Positions 17,862-25,644 of a stretch of DNA of 64,000 bases are shown in pieces (within the stretch, counting starts at the first letter, position 1; the number at the start of each line of letters is the position of its first letter). The position numbers were made by a program, and so were the translations under genes. The notes beneath the pieces are model-generated. The model searched no databases and was not told where the DNA came from. It saw only the letters and a program-made list of their open reading frames with translations. The DNA lies in the NCBI GenBank assembly GCA_017383485.1, contig JAFNXM010000005.1:1-64000 (forward strand). The letters are read 5' to 3'. The DNA is from Bacteroidaceae bacterium (GTDB lineage: Bacteria > Bacteroidota > Bacteroidia > Bacteroidales > Bacteroidaceae).

Positions 17862-18290
17862 CTAATACCTCACAAATTTCAGGGTGTATCTTGTGGCATA
17901 CTTGCCGGCATAGTCGCGCACGTCGAGCAGCATGTAGTTGTAGTCTATATCTCTGACGTAGGCGTAGAGATCTGTTTTATAATCTCCATCGAAGTCTATG
18001 TGTATTTCTCTGCCGCGCACGTCCCAGTAGCCTTCTTCAAATACTCTGTTGCCGCTGCGCGACTGCATCACACCGTCTGAGTAGAAATCCATCGCGTCGC
18101 CGCAATAGTAGGGGCAGTCGTCGTAGTATTCTGCAAAGATATCGACGATGAGCCACGAGCCCAGCAGATTGTCCTCGATCCAAACGCTGTCTGATACATC
18201 GTCCCAAAAGTCCTCGCCGCACGAGGTGAGGGTGGTTGCGCTGAACAGCAGGGCTAATACCAATGTGATCTTATGCAATACTTTTTTCAT
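17862..18290 (-). CDS. Small lipocalin-like lipoprotein
   Basis: The 142-aa protein has a lipobox (TLTSC, Cys24). The mature part has alternating beta strands and a GSW-type start (LLGSWLIVDI) with later strands GYWDVRGREIHIDF and YTLKFVRY, which suggests a small lipocalin-like barrel. It is not assigned to a named family. It lies between the DUF5689 gene and the anchor-type lipoprotein gene in the same operon, so it may be an accessory surface protein of the uptake system. Confidence 0.7.
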   Translation of the reverse strand: MKKVLHKITLVLALLFSATTLTSCGEDFWDDVSDSVWIEDNLLGSWLIVDIFAEYYDDCPYYCGDAMDFYSDGVMQSRSGNRVFEEGYWDVRGREIHIDFDGDYKTDLYAYVRDIDYNYMLLDVRDYAGKYATRYTLKFVRY

Positions 18291-18315
18291 GGTGTGAGTG
18301 TTTAGTGTGGGAGAG

Positions 18316-18373
18316 AGTCTTTAAGGACTTTAGAGTCTTTAAAGTCTTTAAGGACCTTAGAGCCCTTAGAGAT
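18316..18373. repeat. Family 2 minisatellite, copy 3
   Basis: Units of tctttaagg, actttagag and tctttaaag repeat in the spacer between the DUF5689 gene and the 142-aa lipoprotein gene. Confidence 0.8.
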
Positions 18374-18382
18374 TTCGGTCTT

Positions 18383-19339
18383 TTATTTCTCAAAATCTTC
18401 GACCGAGCGCAATTGGATTTGCCAGCTATCGTAGTAGGTCAGCATGCCGGTGTAAGTACATACGCCGCTGGGCAAAGGCAGGAACGAGATGGCATTTTGA
18501 GTCGAAGTGCGCAGTGCCACGCTGCTGGTATTGGTTTGCAATTGGATAGTGCGATCCACGCCGTAGCCATCGTCATAGAGTTCTTCGGGGGCGAAGAGTT
18601 TGGGCAGGGGTTCGTATTTACCAGAGTTTTCACCCTTTTCTGCCACCTTATCTGCGCCGTTTTGCATTTCCTTGATTTTGCCGCGCACCTTTGCCAGTCG
18701 TGGCGTATTCATATAAGTTTTGTTCGCCGAAGCACGTAGCCATGCATCGCCGTTGGCATCGGTCAAATCCTCGGGCACGAGTTCAGGCGCATTCAGGTCG
18801 GGTGTGCCCACCAATTCGATGTTTGTGCGGCACATATCCAGGAGCATTGGGCCCAAATTCAGGTTGCCTTGCGATGAGTAGTAGGGTTGTCCCACGCGGG
18901 GCACTTTGCTGTAGCAGCCTACGTATAGATTTTTCAGATTCACCTTGATGCGTTGTCCCAGGGCGAAGTAGGGATACAGGCAGGTATTCTTGATCGCTAC
19001 CACGAAGCATTGGTCTTCGCCCGTCTTGGCATCGATATTGCGGATCATTAGGGTTTGATACAGGTTGCCGCTCACGTCGTTGGCCACCACCACGCCGTCG
19101 ATGATCAGGTCTTCGTTGACTTTGGTGAAGAAGTTGCTGGCGTTGCGCGAGAAGTCTGCATTCTTGTTTGAAGCGCAGAAGCGTTGCTTCACTTGTGCGA
19201 TAGTAGTGTTCACCTGGCCCACTGAGTCGCAGGTCAGGATATATTCGTCCGTATTGGGCTCGTCGTGCTTGTCCATGCACGATGTGAGGGACAGGGCAAA
19301 GCTGCCGCAGAGCAGGAAGAGGGAAAATATCTTTTTCAT
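18383..19339 (-). CDS. DUF5689-type lipoprotein
   Basis: The 318-aa protein has a lipobox (SLTSC, Cys21). Residues about 70-180 match the DUF5689 pattern (VVANDVSGNLYQTLMIRN, ALGQRIKVNLKNLYVG), an OB-fold-like module. In other Bacteroidetes DUF5689 proteins are often encoded with secreted nucleases and TonB-dependent receptors (from general knowledge). An OB fold could bind nucleic acid, which would fit this operon, but binding is not shown. It begins 33 bases after the receptor stop codon. Confidence 0.82.
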   Translation of the reverse strand: MKKIFSLFLLCGSFALSLTSCMDKHDEPNTDEYILTCDSVGQVNTTIAQVKQRFCASNKNADFSRNASNFFTKVNEDLIIDGVVVANDVSGNLYQTLMIRNIDAKTGEDQCFVVAIKNTCLYPYFALGQRIKVNLKNLYVGCYSKVPRVGQPYYSSQGNLNLGPMLLDMCRTNIELVGTPDLNAPELVPEDLTDANGDAWLRASANKTYMNTPRLAKVRGKIKEMQNGADKVAEKGENSGKYEPLPKLFAPEELYDDGYGVDRTIQLQTNTSSVALRTSTQNAISFLPLPSGVCTYTGMLTYYDSWQIQLRSVEDFEK

Positions 19340-19372
19340 AACGTATATGCTTGATTTATGCTTGTGCCAAAA

Positions 19373-22084
19373 TTAGAACTTGAAACCAATATTGAGGAAG
19401 GCGTTGAAGGCGTTGGCGTAGTAGTACTTCGCATTCTTCGAGAATCTGTACGCTTTGTTTTCGCCCTTGGTATATTCGCCGCCGCTTTCGTTGTAGTAGT
19501 TGTCGTCGCGGTTTTGTTCGTAACCACCGGTACGCATATTGGTATTGTTGGTCAGGTTTTGCAACGACAGGTTGATGCTGATGCTCTTGCCGCCTTTCAA
19601 GCGGATATACTTACCGATTGATGCGTCGAGCATGAATCCGCCTTTGAACTTTTCCTGCTCGATAGCGAATTCGTCCACCACTTCGCCCTTGTTGTCAAAC
19701 AGAATACCGCCGTTGGCTTCGAGTTCTGCCTTGGTCACGTCGTATGATGGCAGACCGTCGGCGTTGACGCTCGATGGGGTGTAGAATTTGCCCGCGGTGC
19801 TGTAGGTACTGTTCAAGCGGCGGTATTGCGAGAAGGCCAGATATACGCGGTCGTAGTAGTTGAGGTTGGCTTCGAAGAACCAGCCGCTGACATTATAGTT
19901 CACACCCAGACTCACAGCGGTCAGTGGCGTACCACCTACGCGCATGCCGTCGGCGATGACTTGCAGGGGCATATTCTTGCCAGTCACGGGGTTCTTGCAG
20001 GTGTTCAAACGTTGGATTTCTGACGCCTTCATCCCTTCGTAGCTCACTTGTGCATAGGGATTGTTGACGTAGAGTGCGTCGCCGTAACTACCCATCAAGT
20101 TGACCGAAAGGCCGCTGATGATTTGGTACACCAGGGCTGCTTCCACGCCGTAGTAGCGCTTTTCCACATCGCTCATGGTCAGATAGGTGAAGGTGCTGTA
20201 TTGGTCGTTGAAGTAGGCGGTCTGTTCTACCTGATCGCCGATTTGTGCGAAGTAACCGCTCACCTTACCCGATACGGGACCGAAGCGGAAGGCGTACGAC
20301 AGGTCGGCGCTCAGTGTCTTTTCGGTCTTGAGGTTGTTCACGAAGTTGTTGTGCAGACGTGGTGCTACGAAACTGTTGTAAGCCAAAGGTGCGTCGGCCG
20401 AATAACCTGCTGCGAGCGAGATGCGCTGATTGGCAGTGGGGCGCACGGTGAAGTTAGCCTTTCCGCCTCCGCCCATGAATTTTGCCATACCGCCCTTGCC
20501 ATAAGAGTTGCCTTGTGCACGACCATTTTTCATCAAACCCTCGCGTTGCATGGTCGACCCTTCGGTGTGTGCACCCAGGCTTACGCCCCAGATGCCGTGG
20601 GTGAATTGGTATTGTCCCCACAGGTTGGCCTTGTTCACATATATATTATAGTCGTAGCCGAAGCGGTCGCCCACGCCGATTTGGCGATTGGGGTGGGTCA
20701 GGTCGTTCTGTGCTTCGTCGCTATTGGGGCCGTAGTCGTTGGCAGCAAATTTGTCGATGTCGGTGTAGCGTGTACCGCCGAGCAGGTCCTCCATCGTCTT
20801 GTAGTGCATACCCTTTGTGGCGCTCAGACGCACCCCGCCGGTGTACTTGTGATGCTTGTTCACGAGGTGCGAGAAGGTAGAGTTGAGCGAAGCCAGCATT
20901 TGGTCGTTGTTGCGACGTTCTTGGTAGTAGAGCGCTTCGCCGCCCAGGAGTTCATTTTGTCTGTTCACGTAGTACATACGGTCCCAGTTGATCTGCTGAT
21001 TGGCTTCGTTGGCTGTCCAGTAGTCGTACAAGCGGTCGTATTGTTCCTTGAGGAAGGGATTTTCCTTCAGATACTCGCTATTGTTCTTGTTGGGATCGTG
21101 CACGTCGAAGATGCTCGAGGGCAAATTCTTGTAGTAGTCGGGGCGAGGGTCATAGGCGTCGCCATTCCAGCCCAGCGCAGTCGTACCGTATTTGCCGTAT
21201 TTGAAGGCAGCCGAAGTGACCAACTTCATCTTATCTCCCTTGTTCCAGTCCCAAGTCAGGATGGCTGTGGGTTCATAGCTTTTCACCACGCGAGCATTGC
21301 GCTTCTCGCCGTTCTGATAACCCCAGTTGGGGTTGTAGTAGTGCGAACCGGTCAACCAATACGCTTCTTCGGTCGAAGCACCCTGCTGGCCGCGCTCTGT
21401 GGGCGAACCAAAGGTGACGAGCGACAGGCTGTGGCGATTGTTGAACTTCTTTTCGGCTGCCAGGAAGTAGCTGAACGAGTTGTAGAAGGTACCCTCGATC
21501 ACACCCTCCTTGGCCCAGCGGTAACCCACACTACCGGCCAGCGCCCATCCGCTGGGCATCAGCCCTGTGGCATAGGTGAACATGCCGCGCGCTACGTAGT
21601 TGCGGTTGGTGCCCGAGAGTGCCAGCTTCGAACCTTCGGCAAACTGGCTGGCGCGTGTATTGATCGACGTCGCACCACCGATGCCAGGCAGGGTGAAGTT
21701 GTTGTAGCCAAACTCGGCCACACCCTCCTGATTGCGCACAGCGTCGTTCATACCACCGATCATACCATAGCTGAAACTACCCCTTTCGGCATCGTTCAGC
21801 ACCACGCCATTCATCAGCGTCTGGCTGTATTTGTTGTCATAGGCTCTGACGCGATAGCGCATGGGGCTGAAGCGGTAGCCCACCTCCGACAGGAAGTAGT
21901 CGTCCTTAGCCGCCACGATCGACGATACCGTCTGTGCCGCGTCATTATCTTCGTCCAATTGTGCTTCGCTGAACGTGAAGTCGAACTCGTCGCTCTGCGT
22001 CTGCAGTGTGTCCACAGTTGTCTGTGCCATAGCGCCTGCCGAAATGCAACAAGCCAGCGCCATCATCTTTACACCTTTGCTCAT
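19373..22084 (-). CDS. TonB-dependent outer-membrane receptor
   Basis: The 903-aa protein has a signal peptide (SAGAMAQTT) and a plug domain near residues 50-160 (LMNGVVLNDAERGSF, LPGIGGATSINTRAS), followed by a long beta-barrel rich in aromatic strand ends, and it ends in Phe (LNIGFKF). It imports a ligand across the outer membrane using TonB energy. No SusD partner is next to it, so it is not a typical polysaccharide locus; the operon instead encodes a DUF5689 protein, two lipoproteins and two exported nucleases. ATG at 22084 is chosen because it starts the signal peptide; the frame extends upstream past the promoter at 22181-22211. Confidence 0.9.
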   Translation of the reverse strand: MSKGVKMMALACCISAGAMAQTTVDTLQTQSDEFDFTFSEAQLDEDNDAAQTVSSIVAAKDDYFLSEVGYRFSPMRYRVRAYDNKYSQTLMNGVVLNDAERGSFSYGMIGGMNDAVRNQEGVAEFGYNNFTLPGIGGATSINTRASQFAEGSKLALSGTNRNYVARGMFTYATGLMPSGWALAGSVGYRWAKEGVIEGTFYNSFSYFLAAEKKFNNRHSLSLVTFGSPTERGQQGASTEEAYWLTGSHYYNPNWGYQNGEKRNARVVKSYEPTAILTWDWNKGDKMKLVTSAAFKYGKYGTTALGWNGDAYDPRPDYYKNLPSSIFDVHDPNKNNSEYLKENPFLKEQYDRLYDYWTANEANQQINWDRMYYVNRQNELLGGEALYYQERRNNDQMLASLNSTFSHLVNKHHKYTGGVRLSATKGMHYKTMEDLLGGTRYTDIDKFAANDYGPNSDEAQNDLTHPNRQIGVGDRFGYDYNIYVNKANLWGQYQFTHGIWGVSLGAHTEGSTMQREGLMKNGRAQGNSYGKGGMAKFMGGGGKANFTVRPTANQRISLAAGYSADAPLAYNSFVAPRLHNNFVNNLKTEKTLSADLSYAFRFGPVSGKVSGYFAQIGDQVEQTAYFNDQYSTFTYLTMSDVEKRYYGVEAALVYQIISGLSVNLMGSYGDALYVNNPYAQVSYEGMKASEIQRLNTCKNPVTGKNMPLQVIADGMRVGGTPLTAVSLGVNYNVSGWFFEANLNYYDRVYLAFSQYRRLNSTYSTAGKFYTPSSVNADGLPSYDVTKAELEANGGILFDNKGEVVDEFAIEQEKFKGGFMLDASIGKYIRLKGGKSISINLSLQNLTNNTNMRTGGYEQNRDDNYYNESGGEYTKGENKAYRFSKNAKYYYANAFNAFLNIGFKF

Positions 22085-22180
22085 ATAGTATTTGTATTTA
22101 TTTTCTTGGAAAATAGGGCTTCTCGTGCGTGGATCAGGGTGAAATCTGCCAATCCCCCTTGACGCGGCCCAATCAATTGG

Positions 22181-22211
22181 CGAAGTTAGTGAAAAGTGAG
22201 CGGAGAACAAA
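22181..22211 (-). promoter_or_regulatory. Promoter of the receptor-nuclease operon
   Basis: On the minus strand TTTG (22208-22211) is followed after exactly 19 bases by TAACTTCG (22181-22188). One base differs from TAnnTTTG. The predicted start is near 22174, giving a leader of about 90 bases. Confidence 0.7.
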
Positions 22212-22261
22212 ATGAAAGTCAAAGAAATTCAGTTTTGTTCTCCTTCGTCTGATTTAGTGCG

Positions 22262-22366
22262 CTATTTTTGCAGCCTTTTTCGCTTAAACAGCGAGGTGAT
22301 CAAGTGGATGATTTCATCTATCCATCCCAGGATATTCAGGGCTTTTTGCTTTTTTTGTTCATTCAT
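22262..22366 (-). CDS. 34-aa small protein after the amidase
   Basis: ATG at 22366 opens a short frame beginning MNEQKKQKALNILGWIDEII and ending KRKRLQK. It has a hydrophobic stretch (GWIDEIIHLITSLF) flanked by basic ends, typical of a tiny membrane-associated peptide. Short proteins in this position, next to HU-like and amidase genes, are often annotated as smalltalk protein in Bacteroidales. Support is the context and the amphipathic pattern only. Confidence 0.5.
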   Translation of the reverse strand: MNEQKKQKALNILGWIDEIIHLITSLFKRKRLQK

Positions 22367-22437
22367 TTTTTTGAAAGGGTTTAAGGGTTAATAGTTAAGG
22401 GTTAAAGGTAAAAGTAAAAAGTGAAAGGGTGATCCAT

Positions 22438-22899
22438 TTACCCCTTGAATTCTCTCTTTACATCATAGCAGGGGCACATTTTTGTCCATTCGCCAGGCTG
22501 TATGATGCCGTCGCCGTTCAGGTCGGGCGACAGGTCGCGATGGCCCACTATTTTCGCCTTGGGATAGAGTTGGTGCAGCTCGCGCAGAAAGGTATTGAGC
22601 GTCTCGCGTTGTGCCAGCGTTCGTGTGTCGGCCGGCACCAATTTCCTGTTGTCCATACTGCGCACCACGCCACCGATATAGGCTATATGGATGCCCGACT
22701 GATTGTATCCCTTGGCACCGTTGACCACCTGGGCGTAGGGCGCCAACAGATGCGCTTTGCCCTGTGCGTCGATCAGGCGATGATAACCGGGATTTTTCCA
22801 TCCACGCGCTTTCCATCCGTTTTTGATCGTCGATACAGCCGTGGTGCTGACCGTTGCGGTGCAGTGTACCACGATATATTTGATAGTTCTGGATTTCAT
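22438..22899 (-). CDS. N-acetylmuramoyl-L-alanine amidase (Amidase_2)
   Basis: The 153-aa protein has the Amidase_2 zinc site: His in YIVVHCTAT near residue 12, the second His in IVGHRDLSPDLNGDG near residue 120, and Cys in MCPCYDV. It cleaves the amide bond between muramic acid and the stem peptide. There is no signal peptide, so it needs help to leave the cytoplasm, or it is a domesticated phage endolysin. It lies between a 66-aa membrane peptide and a 34-aa peptide, downstream of an HU-like gene, an arrangement common in Bacteroidales genomes. Confidence 0.9.
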   Translation of the reverse strand: MKSRTIKYIVVHCTATVSTTAVSTIKNGWKARGWKNPGYHRLIDAQGKAHLLAPYAQVVNGAKGYNQSGIHIAYIGGVVRSMDNRKLVPADTRTLAQRETLNTFLRELHQLYPKAKIVGHRDLSPDLNGDGIIQPGEWTKMCPCYDVKREFKG

Positions 22900-22971
22900 G
22901 ATTTTTTGATTGAATGATAGAGGGTATCGTAATGATAGAGTCTATTGATTTTATAGAAATTTCAGTGATAA

Positions 22972-23172
22972 TTATTTCTTGTTCACCATTGTTTTGACAT
23001 ACCCTGCTACGCCAAACACCGATCCGGCATAGATGATGCACTGCGAGGTGTACCACAACACCGAGTCTGATATCTCGCCCTGAGGCGGCAGATAGCATCC
23101 CAGATATGCCAGTACGGCGCCCGATGTCAGCAATAGTAGTGCAGAAATAGTTGTAGGCGTAAGGTTTTTCAT
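22972..23172 (-). CDS. 66-aa membrane peptide, possibly holin-like
   Basis: The start at 23172 (MKNLTPTTISALLLLTSGAV) gives two hydrophobic segments (residues about 8-25 and 40-58) with a basic tail (KTMVNKK). This topology resembles small holins. It lies between the HU-like gene and the amidase, so a role in amidase release is possible. Upstream in-frame codons to 23274 give an atypical N terminus and are left out. Confidence 0.65.
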   Translation of the reverse strand: MKNLTPTTISALLLLTSGAVLAYLGCYLPPQGEISDSVLWYTSQCIIYAGSVFGVAGYVKTMVNKK

Positions 23173-23277
23173 GGTATTGAGATTTTTTTCAGAGAGATGG
23201 CGGCTGGGACTTTTATAGAGATTATGGGCACTATTGAGTCTGTAAAATCTATAGATCCCAGCCACGATCATCATGCA

Positions 23278-23700
23278 TTACGCTGTTTCATCTTCGCCTT
23301 CTGTGTCCTCGTCGGGGCGCACCATTTGGAAGGTCACGTTGGGATTTTGCTTCGACAGGAGATAGCGCATAGGGCTACTCATCACAAAGGATACCTTCAA
23401 GCCCTTGATGTGGCTGGTCGAAAATTCGTCTGCCGACAGAGCGCCGCTGCTTTTGAGCACCGGACGGAAGGATCCGAGGTCGCCCAATCGCACACTGTTG
23501 CCGTTGCGCAAATGCTGTGCGATATGTTCCTGGAGTGCCGAAAGCACGGCCTTGACATCGTGCACGGTCACCGTACATTGTGCCGAGATACTTTCTGCTA
23601 GTTCTGCCAACTTCACCGGATTTACTGGCGCCATTTGCGCATAATACTTCACTTCCTTGTTGATAGGATTCTTTTTGGGGATAACATTGTACTTTACCAT
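23278..23700 (-). CDS. HU-related DNA-binding protein
   Basis: The 140-aa protein begins MVKYNVIPKKNPINKEVKYY and contains an HU/IHF-like fold: VNPVKLAELAESIS, VHDVKAVLSALQEHIAQHL, GNSVRLGDLGSFRPVL. Its tail is acidic (DEDTEGEDETA). Members of this Bacteroidetes HU-related family bind DNA, and a regulatory or nucleoid role is expected. ATG at 23700 is the family-like start; a -7 box TATCTTTG on the minus strand at 23799-23806 places the transcript start about 90 bases upstream of it. It heads the cassette with the membrane peptide, amidase and 34-aa peptide. Confidence 0.85.
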   Translation of the reverse strand: MVKYNVIPKKNPINKEVKYYAQMAPVNPVKLAELAESISAQCTVTVHDVKAVLSALQEHIAQHLRNGNSVRLGDLGSFRPVLKSSGALSADEFSTSHIKGLKVSFVMSSPMRYLLSKQNPNVTFQMVRPDEDTEGEDETA

Positions 23701-23929
23701 AATTTTTTCATTCTTTTTTTTACTGGTTAATAATAGGTGTGTTTTTCTAAAAAGTAATAGTTTTTTCATTTTCATCTCTGTGGCCACATTTGATGATGCA
23801 AAGATACGCACGCCGACACACCTGCCTTCATCTTAACCGTAGATAAGGATTTTTTTTCGCCCTCAATTTCCCTTCCACTCTCCCAATAAATACAGATGTA
23901 GTGAAGGCTTGAAAAAAAATGTTTTTTTA

Positions 23930-23995
23930 GTTGACGAGTAGACGAGTGGATTAGTAAACGAGTAAATAAGTAAACAAGTAGACGAGTGAACAAGC
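23930..23995. repeat. 8-bp TAGACAAG minisatellite (family 3), copy 1
   Basis: Units tagacgag, taaacgag, taaataag, taaacaag repeat with an 8-base period. Related arrays are at 29735-29828 and, reverse complement, at 57127-57300. Confidence 0.85.
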
Positions 23996-24034
23996 CAAAC
24001 ACCCCGCAAGGGTATTTAATTAGCAAGACTAACC

Positions 24035-24086
24035 GCATTGTCCCCACTAGCAGGGGGACGAGAGCCGCAGGCTCGGAGGGGGTAGA
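24035..24086. repeat. Two-hairpin dispersed repeat, copy 2
   Basis: The reverse complement of this segment matches 4761-4822 closely (ccccctccgagcc..cggctctcgtccccctg). It carries the same two hairpins. Confidence 0.7.
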
Positions 24087-24182
24087 GCAAAAAAGCGCCA
24101 AATGATTGAACAAAATAAATACAAAACTCCCTCCTCTCAAAGTAAAACCTATCCGTTAGATAGTTTCCTCTACCCCCTCCCC

Positions 24183-24213
24183 TTGTTCACTCGTCAACTT
24201 TTCCGTATATTTG
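24183..24213 (+). promoter_or_regulatory. Promoter of the glycosyltransferase gene
   Basis: TTG (24183-24185) and TATATTTG (24206-24213) are separated by 20 bases, close to the Bacteroidetes consensus. The start codon is 60 bases downstream. Confidence 0.6.
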
Positions 24214-24272
24214 CACGCACAACGTATTTTACACCTTATATACATAAGTCAAAAACAATAATTATTCATCCC

Positions 24273-25298
24273 ATGAATACACTTCCTCCCGCACAGATAG
24301 ATGTGTCTGTATTGATCCTGTTTTTCAATCGTGCAGATGTTCTCGAAAAAGTATTTGCCGAGGTCAAAAAAGCACGTCCCTCGCGCCTGTTCCTCTATCA
24401 GGACGGACCACGCGGCGAGCGCGATATGCCGGGTATTATGGCTTGCCGCGAAGTGGTGAGTCAGGTGGACTGGCAATGCGAAGTGCATACCATGTATCAG
24501 GAGCAAAACTACGGCTGCGACCCATCGGAATATATCTCGCAAAAGTGGGCCTTCTCGCACGTAGACAAATGTATCGTGCTCGAGGACGATGACGTGCCGA
24601 CACAATCCTTCTTCCCCTTCTGCAAGGAGATGCTGGACCGCTACGAGCACGACGAGCGCATCGGTATGATCTGTGGTTTCAATCCCGACGAGAAGACGCG
24701 CGACTGCGAGGAGGACTACTTCTTCTCGACCAATTTCTCTATCTCGGGTTGGGCGTCATGGCGCCGTGTATTGGATCGCTGGGACGAGCACTACACCTTC
24801 CTGGACGACGAGGAAGCCATGCAGCGCCTGCACGCACTGGCCAAGGAGCGCAAATTGTGGAAGGAACTGATCCCCCGTTGCTATGCGCACCGTGCACAGG
24901 GCAAGGCGTTCTATGAAACGATCTTCCACTCGTGTCTGCTGCTCAATTCGCAACTGGCCGTCGTGCCTCGCTTGAACCAGATCAACAATATCGGCATCAC
25001 CGAGGACTCTACCCACTTCTCGGGCTCGGTGGAGATGCTGCCCCGCGGCTATCGTCGCCTCTTCACCATGGGTCGCCACGAATTGCAATTCCCCCTGCGC
25101 CACCCCAAGTATGTCATTGACCACGTGGCCTACCGCCGCCGCGTGTACAAGATTCAAGGCTGGGGCCATCCCTGGATCAAGGTGGGCCGCTCGTTCGAGG
25201 AACTGTGGATCAACGTTCGCCACGGTCAATGGAAGAACATCTGGCGCTCGATGACCAAACGTTTCTTCACCCTGGTGGGCAGACGCAAATACGATTGA
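24273..25298 (+). CDS. Glycosyltransferase, GT-A fold (GNT-I-like)
   Basis: The 341-aa protein starts VSVLILFFNRADVLEKVF, a nucleotide-sugar-binding strand, and has the acidic metal motif LEDDDVP at residues 103-109, which resembles the EDD motif of GNT-I-type enzymes. SGWASWRRVLDRWD is a further conserved-looking block. No membrane segment or signal is seen, so it acts on the cytoplasmic side, probably in surface glycan assembly (inference). ATG at 24273 lies after the promoter; the upstream in-frame codons run through repeat sequence. It is a single gene with a terminator at 25355-25400. Confidence 0.82.
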   Translation: MNTLPPAQIDVSVLILFFNRADVLEKVFAEVKKARPSRLFLYQDGPRGERDMPGIMACREVVSQVDWQCEVHTMYQEQNYGCDPSEYISQKWAFSHVDKCIVLEDDDVPTQSFFPFCKEMLDRYEHDERIGMICGFNPDEKTRDCEEDYFFSTNFSISGWASWRRVLDRWDEHYTFLDDEEAMQRLHALAKERKLWKELIPRCYAHRAQGKAFYETIFHSCLLLNSQLAVVPRLNQINNIGITEDSTHFSGSVEMLPRGYRRLFTMGRHELQFPLRHPKYVIDHVAYRRRVYKIQGWGHPWIKVGRSFEELWINVRHGQWKNIWRSMTKRFFTLVGRRKYD

Positions 25299-25354
25299 TA
25301 CTTGGTGATGATACATCAGTAGACATATTCATATACAATTACTGACCGCAGTGT

Positions 25355-25400
25355 TCCCCCCAGAGACACCTCCTTTTCACAGGTACTCTGGGGGATTTTG
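25355..25400 (+). terminator. Terminator after the glycosyltransferase
   Basis: TCCCCCAGAG and CTCTGGGGGA form a perfect 10-bp stem with a 21-base loop, followed by TTTTG. It lies about 55 bases after the stop codon. Confidence 0.75.
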
Positions 25401-25464
25401 TATCTCATGACTCACACCCCCTTTCCCCTTCACCGCTTCACCCTCTCGTCCTCTTTGTTTTTTG

Positions 25465-25555
25465 ACCCTTAACCTTTTTCAAAAAACATTAGACCTTTTT
25501 TTAACGAGGCGGCGCGAAATTTTTACGAGGTCAGACCTTTTTCCGGGGCACATTT
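25465..25555. repeat. Family 1 minisatellite, copy 3
   Basis: This copy has aaaaaacattagacctttt, acgaggcggcgcgaaattt and acgaggtcagacctttttc in series. The copies at 47318 and 55628 share the same order almost base for base. Confidence 0.85.
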
Positions 25556-25628
25556 TGTCGCTGTAAATAGAATGAATTTTTTTCAAAAAAAATATGCTTG
25601 CGATAAAATGCAACTCACGAAAAACCCT

Positions 25629-25636
25629 TAACTTTG
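25629..25636 (+). promoter_or_regulatory. -7 box just before the DUF1846 gene
   Basis: TAACTTTG ends 8 bases before the ATG at 25645, so the predicted transcript start lies within about two bases of the start codon. The -33 element is not clear. Confidence 0.5.
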
Positions 25637-25644
25637 CACTTCGT

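Larger units (their letters stand above)
23701..24272. other. Intergenic region between the HU cassette and the glycosyltransferase
   Basis: It contains the -7 box of the HU-like gene (23799-23806), a family 3 minisatellite (23930-23995), the second copy of the two-hairpin repeat (24035-24086), and the promoter of the glycosyltransferase gene (24183-24213). No gene is supported here. Confidence 0.7.

Noticed and set aside
14123-22084. Typical polysaccharide utilisation locus
   Set aside because: No SusD homolog, glycoside hydrolase or lyase lies in the operon; nucleases are present instead.
20048-22162. 704-codon frame opposite the TonB-dependent receptor
   Set aside because: It reflects the composition of the receptor gene and has no recognisable family features.
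23930-23995. Possible CRISPR array in the 8-bp repeat tracts
   Set aside because: The units are too short, there are no spacers of constant length and no cas genes.
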